Origin: Pimelobacter simplex
Lineage (GTDB): Bacteria > Actinomycetota > Actinomycetes > Propionibacteriales > Nocardioidaceae
DNA length: 64,000 nucleotides
Assembly: GCF_900114845.1 (NCBI RefSeq)
Contig: NZ_FOUK01000001.1
Location: 1,032,479-1,096,478, forward strand
Direction of reading: 5' to 3'
Part shown: piece after piece, positions 9,227-17,797 of the stretch
Layout: every line of letters begins with the position of its first letter
Position numbering within the stretch: position 1 is the first letter of the stretch
The notes under the pieces: generated by a model
The model's input: only the letters and a program-made list of their open reading frames with translations
What the model was told of the DNA's origin: nothing
Databases searched by the model: none
Position numbers and translations under genes: made by a program

Positions 9227-10080
9227 TCCCCGCAGCCTTCGAGTACGTCGCCCCGGCCTCGGTCGAGGAGGCGCTGGCAGCGCTCGCCGAGCACGGCGAC
9301 GACGCGAAGATCATCGCCGGCGGCCAGAGCCTGCTGCCGGTGCTCCGGATGCGGCTCAACGCCCCCGAGTGGGTGATCGACCTGGGCCGGATCGACAGCC
9401 TGCGCGGCGTGCGCGACGGCGGCGACCACCTCGCCATCGGCGCGATGACCACCCACCACGACGTCGGCCAGGACCCGCTCGTGCACGAGCACGCGCTGCT
9501 GGTCAGCAAGGCGATCACGCACCTCGCCGACGCCCAGGTCCGGCACCGCGGCACGTTCGGCGGTGCGCTCGCCCACGCCGACCCGGCTGGCGACCTCGGG
9601 GCGCCGGCGCTCGCGCTCGACGCGACGTTCGTCGTCCAGGGGCCTGGGGGGACGCGCGAGGTCGCCGCGGCCGACTTCTTCGTCGACCTCTTCGAGACGG
9701 CGATCTCCGACGACGAGATCCTCGTCGAGGTGTGCCTCCCGAAGCGGGCCGGCTGGGGTGCGTCGTACGAGAAGTTCGTGCGGATCGCCCACCAGTGGCC
9801 GATCGTGGCGGTCGCCGCGACCGTCCGGATGGAGGGCGACACCATCGCCGAGGCCCGGATCGGGCTGACCAACATGGGCTCGACCCCGGTCCGGGCGCGA
9901 GCGACCGAGCAGATGCTGGCCGGGCAGCCGGCGACCGAGGAGGGCGTGGCCGCCGCCGCGGCCCTCGCCGCCGACGGCACCACTCCGCCCAGCGACCTCA
10001 ACGGCGACGCCGACTACCGCCGGCACCTCGCCACCGTCCTCACCCGGCGGGCCGTGCTCGCCGCCGCCGGAAGGAGCTGA
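9223..10080 (+). CDS. coxM: CO dehydrogenase-type FAD-binding medium subunit
   Basis: This 285-residue FAD subunit starts at a GTG that overlaps the coxL stop (GTGA). The FAD-pyrophosphate motif AGGQSLLPVLRMRL is near residues 29-42. RHRGTFGGALAHADPAGDL matches the second flavin motif of the family, and a CO_deh_flav_C domain ends the protein. It accepts electrons from CoxS and passes them to quinone or another acceptor. Tight coupling with coxL and coxS argues for one transcript and a fixed complex. Confidence 0.92.
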   Translation: MIPAAFEYVAPASVEEALAALAEHGDDAKIIAGGQSLLPVLRMRLNAPEWVIDLGRIDSLRGVRDGGDHLAIGAMTTHHDVGQDPLVHEHALLVSKAITHLADAQVRHRGTFGGALAHADPAGDLGAPALALDATFVVQGPGGTREVAAADFFVDLFETAISDDEILVEVCLPKRAGWGASYEKFVRIAHQWPIVAVAATVRMEGDTIAEARIGLTNMGSTPVRARATEQMLAGQPATEEGVAAAAALAADGTTPPSDLNGDADYRRHLATVLTRRAVLAAAGRS

Positions 10081-10089
10081 CGGGCGCCG

Positions 10090-10791
10090 ATGGACCTCTC
10101 CCACTCCTTCACCGTCCCGACCTCGGTCGCGGCCACCTGGGACCACTTCCAGGACATCGGCGCGCTCGCCGAGTGCTTCCCGGGCGCCCAGGTCACCGCG
10201 GTCGGCACCGACGACGACGGCGCGCCGACCTTCGAGGGGACCTGCAAGGTCAAGCTCGGCCCGATCGCCCTCGTCTACGCCGGCTCCGGCAAGTTCGTCG
10301 AGCGCGACGAGGCCGGCCGGCGCTTCGTCGTCGACGCCAAGGGCCGCGACAAGCGCGGCAACGGGACGGCGGGCGCCACGGTCACCGTGACCATGGCGGA
10401 CGCCGGCGACGGCGCGACGCAGGTCGACGTGGTGACCGACCTGGCCATCACCGGCAAGCCGGCGCAGTTCGGCCGCGGAGTGATGCAGGACGTCTCGGAC
10501 AAGCTGCTCGGGCAGTTCGTCGCCTGCCTGGAGCAGCGGCTCGCGGCCGAGAGCGCGCCCGCACCGGAGCCCGGGCCCGAGCCCGCGGCCGATCCGGCCG
10601 CCGCACCGGCACCGGAGCGGGCCCCGGCGCCGGCACCCGCGCCGGCACCCGCGGCCGACGACGGTGCGCTCGACCTCGGCGCGGCGGTGCTGCCGGTGCT
10701 GCTGAAGAGCTACGGGAAGCAGATCGCGGCGGCGCTCGCCGTCCTCGTCGGCCTGGCCGCGCTGCGCCGGCGGCGGAGGCGTCGCCGCTGA
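10090..10791 (+). CDS. coxG: CoxG-like SRPBCC protein with C-terminal membrane tail
   Basis: This 233-residue protein has an SRPBCC/CoxG lipid-binding fold in residues 1-150 (MDLSHSFTVP, VPTSVAATWDHFQDIGALAE). An Ala-Pro-Glu-rich linker of about 40 residues follows, then a hydrophobic helix (IAAALAVLVGLAAL) and a terminal run of arginines. Recent mycobacterial work, from memory, links CoxG to membrane recruitment of Mo-CODH and quinone handling. The tail anchor here fits that role. It lies 9 nt after coxM and closes the operon. The next gene is convergent, 16 nt away, with no clear terminator between them. Confidence 0.85.
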   Translation: MDLSHSFTVPTSVAATWDHFQDIGALAECFPGAQVTAVGTDDDGAPTFEGTCKVKLGPIALVYAGSGKFVERDEAGRRFVVDAKGRDKRGNGTAGATVTVTMADAGDGATQVDVVTDLAITGKPAQFGRGVMQDVSDKLLGQFVACLEQRLAAESAPAPEPGPEPAADPAAAPAPERAPAPAPAPAPAADDGALDLGAAVLPVLLKSYGKQIAAALAVLVGLAALRRRRRRRR

Positions 10792-10807
10792 GCCCGGCTG
10801 AGGAGGG

Positions 10808-11515
10808 CTACCAGGTGTCGGGCTTGGTGACGTCGTCGTCCTGGTAGAGGTCCTGGTCCTCGTGGCGCTGCCCGAGCCCGCGCTGGTTGTTGTCCTCGAG
10901 CCGCTCGCGCTTGGGGTCGGGCTCGTCCTTCGGCTTGTCCTCGGGCTTCTGCTGGGGCTCCGGCTGGGGCTGCTGCTGGTTCTGCTGCTGCTTGGCCTTG
11001 AGCCGCTCGTCGACCGCGCCCGCGTCGGCGCGCTGCTCGGCCCCGCGGCCGGCGTCGGTGGGGCAGTCGCCCGCGGCGAGCGCGTCGATGCCGGCCTGCC
11101 AGGCCTCGTCGGCGCGGGTGGCCGCCCCGGCCTCCTGGGCCTGGTCGCCGATCGCCTCGTAGGCGAGCGCCAGGTTGATCCGGACCGTGCACTCCTCGCG
11201 CTCGGGCACGTGGTCCAGCGCCGCGAGGTACGACGAGACGGCCGCCGGGTAGTTGCCCTCGGCGTGCCAGGAGGCGCCCTCGTCGAAGGGGGCGATCCAG
11301 GGCTCGAACCAGTTGAGCGAGCGGGTCCCCCCGAACTCCGCGGCCGCACCGTCGGTGTCGCCGCGCACGAAGGCGTCGCGCCCGGCGGCGTTGTCGTGGA
11401 GCATCAGGCCCACCTTGACGGCGTACGCCGCGACGAGGAGGGCGGGCAGCAGGCCGGCGAGCAGCAGCACCCGGCGCAGCCGGGCCCGCGGGTGCGGAGG
11501 ACGTCCGGCGCTCAT
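10808..11515 (-). CDS. Membrane-anchored TPR-like (BatC-like) protein
   Basis: This 235-residue product has a basic N-terminus and one membrane segment (about residues 15-36, LLLAGLLPALLVAAYAVKVGLML). A TPR-like helical region follows (YPAAVSSYLAALDHVP, CTVRINLALAYEAIGD). The charged tail is low in complexity, with glutamine and proline runs (QQQNQQQPQPEPQQKPEDK). It is the last gene of the first MoxR cluster and overlaps the preceding VWA gene by 4 nt. Position and TPR content resemble BatC of Bat operons, a likely scaffold for the VWA proteins. The tail sequence is not diagnostic. Confidence 0.72.
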   Translation of the reverse strand: MSAGRPPHPRARLRRVLLLAGLLPALLVAAYAVKVGLMLHDNAAGRDAFVRGDTDGAAAEFGGTRSLNWFEPWIAPFDEGASWHAEGNYPAAVSSYLAALDHVPEREECTVRINLALAYEAIGDQAQEAGAATRADEAWQAGIDALAAGDCPTDAGRGAEQRADAGAVDERLKAKQQQNQQQPQPEPQQKPEDKPKDEPDPKRERLEDNNQRGLGQRHEDQDLYQDDDVTKPDTW

Positions 11516-12447
11516 CGGCGGGCTCCCTTCGGCCGCGCGGGGAGCAGCGCGTCGCGCGAGGTCCACACCGCGCGCCAGCCGGCGCGCAGCTCGAGCAGCA
11601 CCAGGCCGAGCAGCACCAGGGCGGCCAACCAGGTCAGGTCGTGCTTCGCGGGCCGCTCGTGGCCGCCCTGCCCGTCGGAGTACGACGCCGCGAACGACTT
11701 CGCCAGCGGCGCGAGGCCGCCCGGCGCGGTGCGGTGCTCGAACGGGACGTCGAGCTGGTCGGCGATCTTCTCGAGGTTGCCGAGGTCGGCACGGGAGATC
11801 GCGGTCTCGGCGGTCTCGGGGTCGCGCACGTAGCCCAGCGCGCCGTCGAGGTCGTCGGACTCGGGCATCGGGCCGCCCTCGGAGGTGCCGTAGCCGAGCA
11901 CGGCGCCGCCGGCGACGAGGTCGCGGACGTCCTCGAACGACTGCGGGTCCTCGTCGGAGCCGGTGGTGTTCTCGCCGTCGCCGGCGTAGACCACGATCCG
12001 GCGCCGGTCGGGGCTCTGGTCCTCGGCCCGCTCGAGCACCGCGGTCAGCTCGGGCACCGGTCGGTCGGCGGCCGAGCCGGCGCCGTCCTTGGGGCCCTCG
12101 AGGTAGAGCGTCTCGACGGCGGCGTCGAAGGCGGTGGTGTCGGAGCTGAACGGCATCACCAGCCGGGTCTCGGCGCCGAACGCGAGCAGCCCGAAGCGGG
12201 CGCCGGGCAGTGCCTTGGCGAGCGCGGTGAGATCGGCCTGGACGCCGGTGATCCGCGGCGTGCGGCCGTCGTAGTCGAGGGCGGCCATCGAGCGGGTCCG
12301 GTCGACGACGACCAGCACGTCGAGGTCGGAGAGCTGCTCGCTCACCGACGTCTGGCCGACGTCGGGGCGCAGCAGCACGGCGACGAACGCCAGCGCGATC
12401 CCGACCCGCCGCAGGACGACGAGGACGCCGGCGGTCGCGGGGCTCAC
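11512..12447 (-). CDS. VWA domain membrane protein (BatB-like)
   Basis: A GTG start at 12447 overlaps the stop of the upstream VWA gene, giving 311 residues. A membrane helix lies near the N-terminus (VGIALAFVAVLL), a VWA domain fills the middle, and a second helix (LTWLAALVLLGLVLLEL) lies near the C-terminus. The MIDAS loop reads DRTRSMA (D-x-T-x-S) where D-x-S-x-S is usual, so metal binding may be altered. YAGDGENT supplies the later MIDAS aspartate. Two neighbouring VWA proteins plus TPR, DUF58 and MoxR genes match Bat-type operons. Confidence 0.82.
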   Translation of the reverse strand: MSPATAGVLVVLRRVGIALAFVAVLLRPDVGQTSVSEQLSDLDVLVVVDRTRSMAALDYDGRTPRITGVQADLTALAKALPGARFGLLAFGAETRLVMPFSSDTTAFDAAVETLYLEGPKDGAGSAADRPVPELTAVLERAEDQSPDRRRIVVYAGDGENTTGSDEDPQSFEDVRDLVAGGAVLGYGTSEGGPMPESDDLDGALGYVRDPETAETAISRADLGNLEKIADQLDVPFEHRTAPGGLAPLAKSFAASYSDGQGGHERPAKHDLTWLAALVLLGLVLLELRAGWRAVWTSRDALLPARPKGARR

Positions 12448-13493
12448 CGGGCACCTCCGCGCCGGTCGCGCAGGGCGAGCCCGCCCTGGACCGCCCACAC
12501 CAGCGCCAGGCCGGCCAGGCCGATCCCGGCGAGCGTCGTCCCGAGCCGGGGCCGGTCGAAGACCTGCACCACGGGCGGACGGTCGATGGGCGTCGCCTCC
12601 AGGCTGTCGATCGCGCGGACCACGGCGCCGGCGCTGCTGTCGTCGCCGAGCAGCGAGAAGGTGCCCCCGGTTCTGGCCATCGCGGACCGGAACTCCCGGA
12701 CGGCGGGCGGCCGGTCGGCGGTCCGCGGCGCGGCGATGCCGTGCACGACGACGTTCTCGTCGGCGGCGTACTGCGCGGCCTCGGGGACGCTGTAGATGCC
12801 CGTGCCGACCGGCTCGTTGTCGGAGGCGAGCACGATCGCGCGGGTCCGGTCCTCGTCGCGGCGGTCGAACCGCTGGACGCACGAGGCGAGGCCGTCGCCG
12901 AGCTGCGACTGGATGTCCCAGTCGACGACCGTGCCGGCGGTGAACACCGCGTAGTCGTCGCTGATCACGGTGCCGTCGCGGAACGCCTTCTCGGCCTCGT
13001 AGAGCTGGTCGACGACGTACTGGTAGTCGTCGGTGAGGGGGAAGATCGTGATGGCCGCACCGCTCCAGATCGTCAGCCCCACCCGCTCGCCCTGCAGGCC
13101 GTCGACGATCGTGCGGAACTCGCGCAGCACCTGGCGGTCGACCTCCGCCATCGACCCCGAAGCGTCGAGGCACAGCACGATGTCGCGGGTCCGGTCGGAC
13201 TGGACGAGCGTCTGCCGCTCCTGGACCCGGCCGGCGACGACGATCGCCCCGCTCGCCGCGACCAGGGCGGCCAGGGTGAGGCACGCGCCCAGCGCGACCT
13301 GGCGCCGGACGAGCGTGCGGTAGCGGGGCAGGGCGCGCAGCCGGCCGGCATGGGCGACGTACGACGCGCTGCCGGCGGCAGGGCGCCGTCCGCGCCAGAG
13401 GGCCAGCCACACGACGAGCAGCACCACGACCGCGGCGGCGAGCGCCACCACGAGCCAGGGCCACTGGAAGCCGGTGTCCTCACGCGTCCACAT
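12444..13493 (-). CDS. VWA domain membrane protein (BatA-like)
   Basis: The 349-residue product has membrane helices at about residues 12-32 (PWLVVALAAAVVVLLVVWLAL) and 70-90, a VWA domain, and a C-terminal helix (GIGLAGLALVWAVQGGLAL). The MIDAS loop is canonical: LCLDASGSMAEVD. Its ATG overlaps the stop of the small membrane protein upstream. In MoxR-associated loci such proteins are thought to be client-binding partners of the AAA+ ATPase. The intact MIDAS contrasts with the altered one in the next gene. Confidence 0.85.
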   Translation of the reverse strand: MWTREDTGFQWPWLVVALAAAVVVLLVVWLALWRGRRPAAGSASYVAHAGRLRALPRYRTLVRRQVALGACLTLAALVAASGAIVVAGRVQERQTLVQSDRTRDIVLCLDASGSMAEVDRQVLREFRTIVDGLQGERVGLTIWSGAAITIFPLTDDYQYVVDQLYEAEKAFRDGTVISDDYAVFTAGTVVDWDIQSQLGDGLASCVQRFDRRDEDRTRAIVLASDNEPVGTGIYSVPEAAQYAADENVVVHGIAAPRTADRPPAVREFRSAMARTGGTFSLLGDDSSAGAVVRAIDSLEATPIDRPPVVQVFDRPRLGTTLAGIGLAGLALVWAVQGGLALRDRRGGAR

Positions 13494-13981
13494 CAGGCCG
13501 CGCTCCAGTCGGCCACGAGCCCGCGGGCCCGGACCACGGCGGTGTCGAACAGCTCGCGCGCGATCGCGTCGTCGGGGGCGAACTCCGGCGGGTAGACGAG
13601 CTCGATCACCGCGACCAGCTCGTGGGGCGCGCGGGCCCGGAAGTCGGCCAGCGCCATGGTCCGCGCCGGCAGCGTGGTCACCGCGGCGACGTAGGAGCGC
13701 ACCACCTCGCTCAGCTGCTGGTGGCCCGCCCGCGGCTCCAGCTCGCCGGCGCGCACCCGGGCGTCGATCCGGTCGATCAGGTCGAGGTGGGTCCGGCGCA
13801 CGTCAGGCACGTCGGCGGCCACGCGCTCCAGCCGCGGCACCCGCGGGCGTCGGGTGAGCCACCAGACGAGCAGGTAGTAGAGGACCACCGCGGCGCCGAG
13901 CGCGACCGCGATCCAGAGCCAGCGGTCGTCGTACGCGACGGGGCCGGTGAACTCGTCGGGGAGCTCAGCGGCGGCGAGCAT
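13493..13981 (-). CDS. Hypothetical membrane protein in MoxR cluster (DUF4381-like position)
   Basis: This 162-residue protein has a short periplasmic N-terminus (MLAAAELPDEF), one transmembrane helix (WLWIAVALGAAVVLYYLLVWW) and a cytoplasmic helical domain. Its place between DUF58 and the first VWA gene, with overlaps on both sides, is where DUF4381-type proteins sit in Bat operons. I assign that family by position and topology only. It probably helps assemble the VWA/MoxR complex at the membrane. Confidence 0.7.
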   Translation of the reverse strand: MLAAAELPDEFTGPVAYDDRWLWIAVALGAAVVLYYLLVWWLTRRPRVPRLERVAADVPDVRRTHLDLIDRIDARVRAGELEPRAGHQQLSEVVRSYVAAVTTLPARTMALADFRARAPHELVAVIELVYPPEFAPDDAIARELFDTAVVRARGLVADWSAA

Positions 13982-14855
13982 GCCTGTGCCTCTCGAGCAG
14001 CCGGAACACGGCGGTGATCGCGTCGTCGTGGTCGCGGACCATCTCCTGGGCGATGCCGAGCTGGTCGAGCCGGCGCCGCAGCTTCTGGGCCTCGTCGTCG
14101 ACCAGGGCGGCGTACTCGCGGCGCAGCCGCTCGTCGCGACGGAGCCAGCCGGGCACCTCGGAGCCGGCGTCGATGTCGACCAGGCGCCGGTCGGCGACGG
14201 CGGGCAGGGTCGGGTCGAGGTCGCCGAGGGTCACGAAGAGCACCTCGTGCTGGACGGTCAGCCGGCGCAGCAGCGCGATCGCGTCGTCGGCCAGCGCGGT
14301 CTCGTCGGTGACGACGACCAGGATCGTGCGGCGGCGCACGGTCCGCACGACGTGGCGCAGCAGCGTGGCCAGGTCGCCCGGCGGGCCGTCGGGCCGGATC
14401 GCGTCGTACGCCGAGCCGAGCAGCCGCTCGAGGTGGAGGTCGCCACCGCCGGGCCGCTCGGAGTGGCAGGACTCCGCGTTGCCGTGGACGAGCGCGACCA
14501 GGTCGCCGTGCTGGACGGCGAGGTGGCCCATCACGCCGGCCACCGTCACGGCGAGCTCGCGCTTGGCGACCGCGGCGTCGTTCATCGCCGCCATGCTGCG
14601 TCCGGTCGAGACGCAGAGGAGCACGGTGTGCTTGCGCTCGGCGACGTAGCGCTTGACCAGGAGCTGGCGGCTGCGGGCCGAGGCCTTCCAGTCGATGTCC
14701 TTGACGTCGTCGCCGCGCACGTACTCGCGCAGGTCGTTGAAGTCGATGCCGCGCCCGGCGTGGATGGCGGCGTACTCGCCCTCGAGCAGGCCGCGGACCT
14801 TGCGGTGCGCGTGGATCGCGAGCCGGCTGCGGATGCGGGTGAGGTGGGCCGTCAT
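13965..14855 (-). CDS. DUF58 domain-containing protein
   Basis: The 296-residue protein carries the DUF58 signature EYVRGDDVKDIDWKASAR followed by LLVKRYVAERKHTVLL. The fold is VWA-related; the MIDAS-like segment is CVSTGRSM, so the usual first aspartate is missing. No membrane segment is evident, unlike the second DUF58 protein of the window. It follows the MoxR gene closely (7-nt gap) and overlaps the next gene by 17 nt. MoxR-DUF58 pairs are widespread and thought to act in cofactor insertion or complex assembly. Confidence 0.87.
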   Translation of the reverse strand: MTAHLTRIRSRLAIHAHRKVRGLLEGEYAAIHAGRGIDFNDLREYVRGDDVKDIDWKASARSRQLLVKRYVAERKHTVLLCVSTGRSMAAMNDAAVAKRELAVTVAGVMGHLAVQHGDLVALVHGNAESCHSERPGGGDLHLERLLGSAYDAIRPDGPPGDLATLLRHVVRTVRRRTILVVVTDETALADDAIALLRRLTVQHEVLFVTLGDLDPTLPAVADRRLVDIDAGSEVPGWLRRDERLRREYAALVDDEAQKLRRRLDQLGIAQEMVRDHDDAITAVFRLLERHRHARRR

Positions 14856-14862
14856 GCGGGAC

Positions 14863-15897
14863 TCACGGGGTGGGGACCGCCCGGAACACCGCGTCGATGA
14901 CGGTCTCCGGCCGGACCCGGTCGGCGAGCGCCTCGAAGCTGAGGTGGATCCGGTGGCGCAGGACGCTGTGGCGCAGCTCGCGGATGTCCTCGGGGATGAC
15001 GTAGTGACGGCCCTGGACGACGGCCATGGCGCGCGCCGCCTGGAAGAACGCGATCGAGCCGCGCGGGCTCGCCCCGATCTCGACGTAGTTGCCGAGCTCG
15101 GCGCCGAGGACGCCGGTCACGTCGCGGGTCGCGCGGACCAGGGACACGACGTAGCGGCGGATCGCCGGGTCGACGTACACGCGGCGGACGAGCTCCTGGA
15201 GCTCGGCGACCTCGGCGGTGGTGACGACGGGCTCGACGTCGGTCATGTGCTGGCCGAGCGTGCCGTCGTCGATGCGCTCGAGGACCATCAGCTCGTCGTC
15301 CTCGGTGGGGTAGTCGACGACCTCCTTGAGCAGGAAGCGGTCCATCTGGGCGTGGGGGAGGACGTAGGTGCCCTCTTCCTCGATGGGGTTCTGGGTGGCC
15401 ATCACCATGAACGGGTCGGGCAGCGGGTGCACGGTGCCGGCGATCGACGTCTGCCGCTCCTGCATCGCCTCGAGCAGTGCCGACTGGGTCTTGGCGCTGG
15501 CCCGGTTGATCTCGTCGAGGAGCACGATGTTGGCGTGGACCGGGCCGAGCTGGGTCTCGAACTCGTGCCGGCGCGGGTCGTAGACCTGGGTGCCGATGAT
15601 GTCGGCGGGCAGCAGGTCGGGCGTGCACTGGATCCGGGTGAACCGGGCGCTCACCGCGTGGGCGAGCGTCGACGCGGCCAGCGTCTTGGCCAGGCCGGGG
15701 ACGCTCTCGAGCAGGATGTGCCCCTCGGACAGCAGCGTCACCAGCAGCGCCGTGCGGACCCGGCGCTGGCCGACGACCCGGCTGGAGAACGACGCGGAGA
15801 CCTTCTCGATCGCCTCAGAGGCCCGGGTCAGCTCGGCCGCCGTGAGGGGCGTGCTCGGGTCGTCGGGCGTGCGCCGGACGGCGGTCGCAGGGGTCAT
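14863..15897 (-). CDS. MoxR family AAA+ ATPase (first cluster)
   Basis: This 344-residue AAA_3/MoxR ATPase starts at ATG 15897. The Walker A-type loop is ESVPGLAKT, the Walker B is VLLDEINRA, and sensor region ATQNPIEEEGTY is clear. The AAA lid domain follows (GASPRGSIAFFQAARA). MoxR ATPases are chaperone-like and activate or assemble partners that carry VWA domains; three candidates (DUF58, VWA, VWA) follow in the same operon. It lies 29 nt after the RDD gene stop, so the RDD gene may belong to the same transcript. Confidence 0.92.
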   Translation of the reverse strand: MTPATAVRRTPDDPSTPLTAAELTRASEAIEKVSASFSSRVVGQRRVRTALLVTLLSEGHILLESVPGLAKTLAASTLAHAVSARFTRIQCTPDLLPADIIGTQVYDPRRHEFETQLGPVHANIVLLDEINRASAKTQSALLEAMQERQTSIAGTVHPLPDPFMVMATQNPIEEEGTYVLPHAQMDRFLLKEVVDYPTEDDELMVLERIDDGTLGQHMTDVEPVVTTAEVAELQELVRRVYVDPAIRRYVVSLVRATRDVTGVLGAELGNYVEIGASPRGSIAFFQAARAMAVVQGRHYVIPEDIRELRHSVLRHRIHLSFEALADRVRPETVIDAVFRAVPTP

Positions 15898-15926
15898 GCC
15901 GCCGAATCTACCCAGGAGGGCCGCGT

Positions 15927-16739
15927 TCACCCCTCGGTGAGCAGCCGGGCCCTCAGCTCGTCGTCGCGGCGCAGCCGGACCAGGTCGCGCTCGCGCCGCT
16001 CGGCGATGATCGCGCCGAGCACCATCTCGGCGGGCGCGCCCGGCGGCGGGGCGGGCGCGACATAGGGGAGGACGTCGGAGAGCAGCAGGCGGCCGATCCG
16101 CTCGCGCGAGACCGGGTCGAGGGTGCCGAGCCGGCCGAGGTACTGGCGCACCGCCAGCGCGGTGCCGGTGGGCAGCGTGGCGAGGTCGGTGCTGCGCGCC
16201 CACGCCGCGAGCTGCGGCGGCATCGGCGGAGGGGGAGGCAGCCGCAGCGGCACCCGCTCCCGGACGACGTACGTGCCGGCGGCGTAGTCGCCCAGCCGCT
16301 TGCCGCGGGTGCTGAGCATGATCGAGAAGAACGCCGGAACCCCCGAGAACGCGTAGATCTCGACGAACCCGATGAGCGCGCGCACCAGCGCGTGCTGGAA
16401 GCTGATCGGTCCGCCGTCGTCGCGGACGGTGCGCAGGCCCAGCGCGAGCTTGCCGATCGTGCGCCCGCGGGTGAACGTCTCGAGCGCCGTCGGCAGGGCG
16501 AGGAACACGAGCACCGACGTCAGCACGATCGCGAAGCCCACGGCCGCCGCGTCGTTGGTCAGCACCGCGGCGATGACGAGCAGAAGGTAGGCGACGACGA
16601 ACGTCACCATCGTGACCACCACGTCGATCAGCCCGCTCGCCATCCGCAGCCCCAGCGACGCGGCCGGGAGGTCGAGCGCGACGCCCTCGCCGGTGACGAG
16701 GTCATCGGCGGTGACGGTGGCGAAGTCGGCGGCGGGCAT
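15927..16739 (-). CDS. RDD family membrane protein
   Basis: This 270-residue protein has an RDD domain. SLGLRMASGLIDVVVT opens the first membrane helix, and TRGRTIGKLALGLRTVRDDGG is the conserved loop. Four hydrophobic segments are visible, then a proline-rich stretch (LPPPPPMPPQ) and a cytoplasmic helical tail. RDD proteins are often linked to MoxR/DUF58/SpoIIM genes in actinobacteria, and some act in ion exchange. It is divergent from the SpoIIM-like gene with only 45 nt between starts. CAGGCT 7 nt before the ATG is a weak leaderless -10 candidate. Confidence 0.87.
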   Translation of the reverse strand: MPAADFATVTADDLVTGEGVALDLPAASLGLRMASGLIDVVVTMVTFVVAYLLLVIAAVLTNDAAAVGFAIVLTSVLVFLALPTALETFTRGRTIGKLALGLRTVRDDGGPISFQHALVRALIGFVEIYAFSGVPAFFSIMLSTRGKRLGDYAAGTYVVRERVPLRLPPPPPMPPQLAAWARSTDLATLPTGTALAVRQYLGRLGTLDPVSRERIGRLLLSDVLPYVAPAPPPGAPAEMVLGAIIAERRERDLVRLRRDDELRARLLTEG

Positions 16740-16772
16740 CGGTGGCAGCCTGCCACACGGGCGCGCGCCCCG

Positions 16773-16778
16773 TACGCT
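16773..16778 (+). promoter_or_regulatory. Leaderless -10 box (TACGCT)
   Basis: TACGCT ends 6 nt before GTG 16785 and abuts the alternative GTG at 16779. The spacing favours GTG 16785 as the true, leaderless start of the SpoIIM-like gene. Confidence 0.45.
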
Positions 16779-16784
16779 GTGCGC

Positions 16785-17789
16785 GTGCCGCGGATCGATC
16801 TCGACGCCTACGTCGCTGCCAACGCGCGCTCGTGGGTGCGGCTCGAGGAGCTCGTCAAGCAGCGCCGGCGCACCGGGGCCGAGGCGGACGAGCTCGTCGA
16901 CCGCTACCAGCAGGTCGCGACCCACCTGTCCGTCGTACGGACGTCGGCGCCGGACGGCGAGCTCGTCGCGCACCTGTCCTCGCTGCTCGGCCGGGCCCGG
17001 ATCTCGATGCTCGCCGCCCGGGTCCCGAGCTGGCGCGGGGTGGCCCGGTTCTTCACCGAGCAGTTCCCCGCCGCGCTCTACCGCCTGCGCTGGTGGTGGC
17101 TCGGCTGCCTGGCCGGCAACGTCCTCGTCACCGGGATCATGATGATCTGGCTCGCCCAGCACCCGGCCGTCGAGCAGAACCTGCTCTCGCCCGAGCAGGT
17201 CGACCAGCTCGTCAACAACGACTTCGAGAGCTACTACAGCGAGAACGCCGCCGGCGCCTTCGCCGCCCACGTCTGGCTCAACAACGCCTGGGTGAGCGCC
17301 CTGTGCATCGCCCTCGGCATCCTCGGCCTGCCCGTGCTCTGGCTGCTCTTCCAGAACGTCGCCAACCTCGCCATCGTCGGCTCGATCATGGTCCGCCACG
17401 ACCGCGGCGACCTGTTCTGGGGCCTGATCCTCCCGCACGGCCTGCTCGAGCTCACCTGCGTCTTCGTCGCCGGCGGCATCGGTCTGCGGCTGTTCTGGTC
17501 CTGGATCGAGCCCGGCGCCCTCTCCCGCGCCGCCGCCCTGGCCCGCGCCGGCCGGACCGCCGTCACCGTCGCCCTCGGCCTCGCCGTGGTGCTCGCGATC
17601 AGTGGTGTGATCGAGGCCTTCGTGACGCCGTCCCCCCTGCCGACGTGGGCCCGGATCGCGATCGGCGTCCTCGCCGAGGTGGTCTTCCTCGCCTACGTCT
17701 TCGTGGTCGGCCGCGCCGCGGCCTCCCGCGGCGAGACCGGCGACGTCTCCGCCACCCTGCTCGAGGACCGCGCCGCCACGCAGGCCTGA
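16785..17789 (+). CDS. Stage II sporulation protein M (SpoIIM) family membrane protein
   Basis: The 334-residue product has a soluble helical N-terminus (residues 1-90), then six or so hydrophobic segments typical of the SpoIIM/DUF95 family (WWWLGCLAGNVLVTGIMMIW, ILGLPVLWLLFQNVANLAIV, LPHGLLELTCVFVAGGIGL). The organism is not expected to sporulate; actinobacterial members accompany MoxR-RDD-DUF58 genes. The GTG start at 16785 is supported by a TACGCT box 6 nt upstream. It is transcribed opposite to both flanking MoxR clusters, the arrangement I recall for Rv3694c next to Rv3695 in M. tuberculosis. Confidence 0.88.
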   Translation: MPRIDLDAYVAANARSWVRLEELVKQRRRTGAEADELVDRYQQVATHLSVVRTSAPDGELVAHLSSLLGRARISMLAARVPSWRGVARFFTEQFPAALYRLRWWWLGCLAGNVLVTGIMMIWLAQHPAVEQNLLSPEQVDQLVNNDFESYYSENAAGAFAAHVWLNNAWVSALCIALGILGLPVLWLLFQNVANLAIVGSIMVRHDRGDLFWGLILPHGLLELTCVFVAGGIGLRLFWSWIEPGALSRAAALARAGRTAVTVALGLAVVLAISGVIEAFVTPSPLPTWARIAIGVLAEVVFLAYVFVVGRAAASRGETGDVSATLLEDRAATQA

Positions 17790-17797
17790 CCTCCTGC

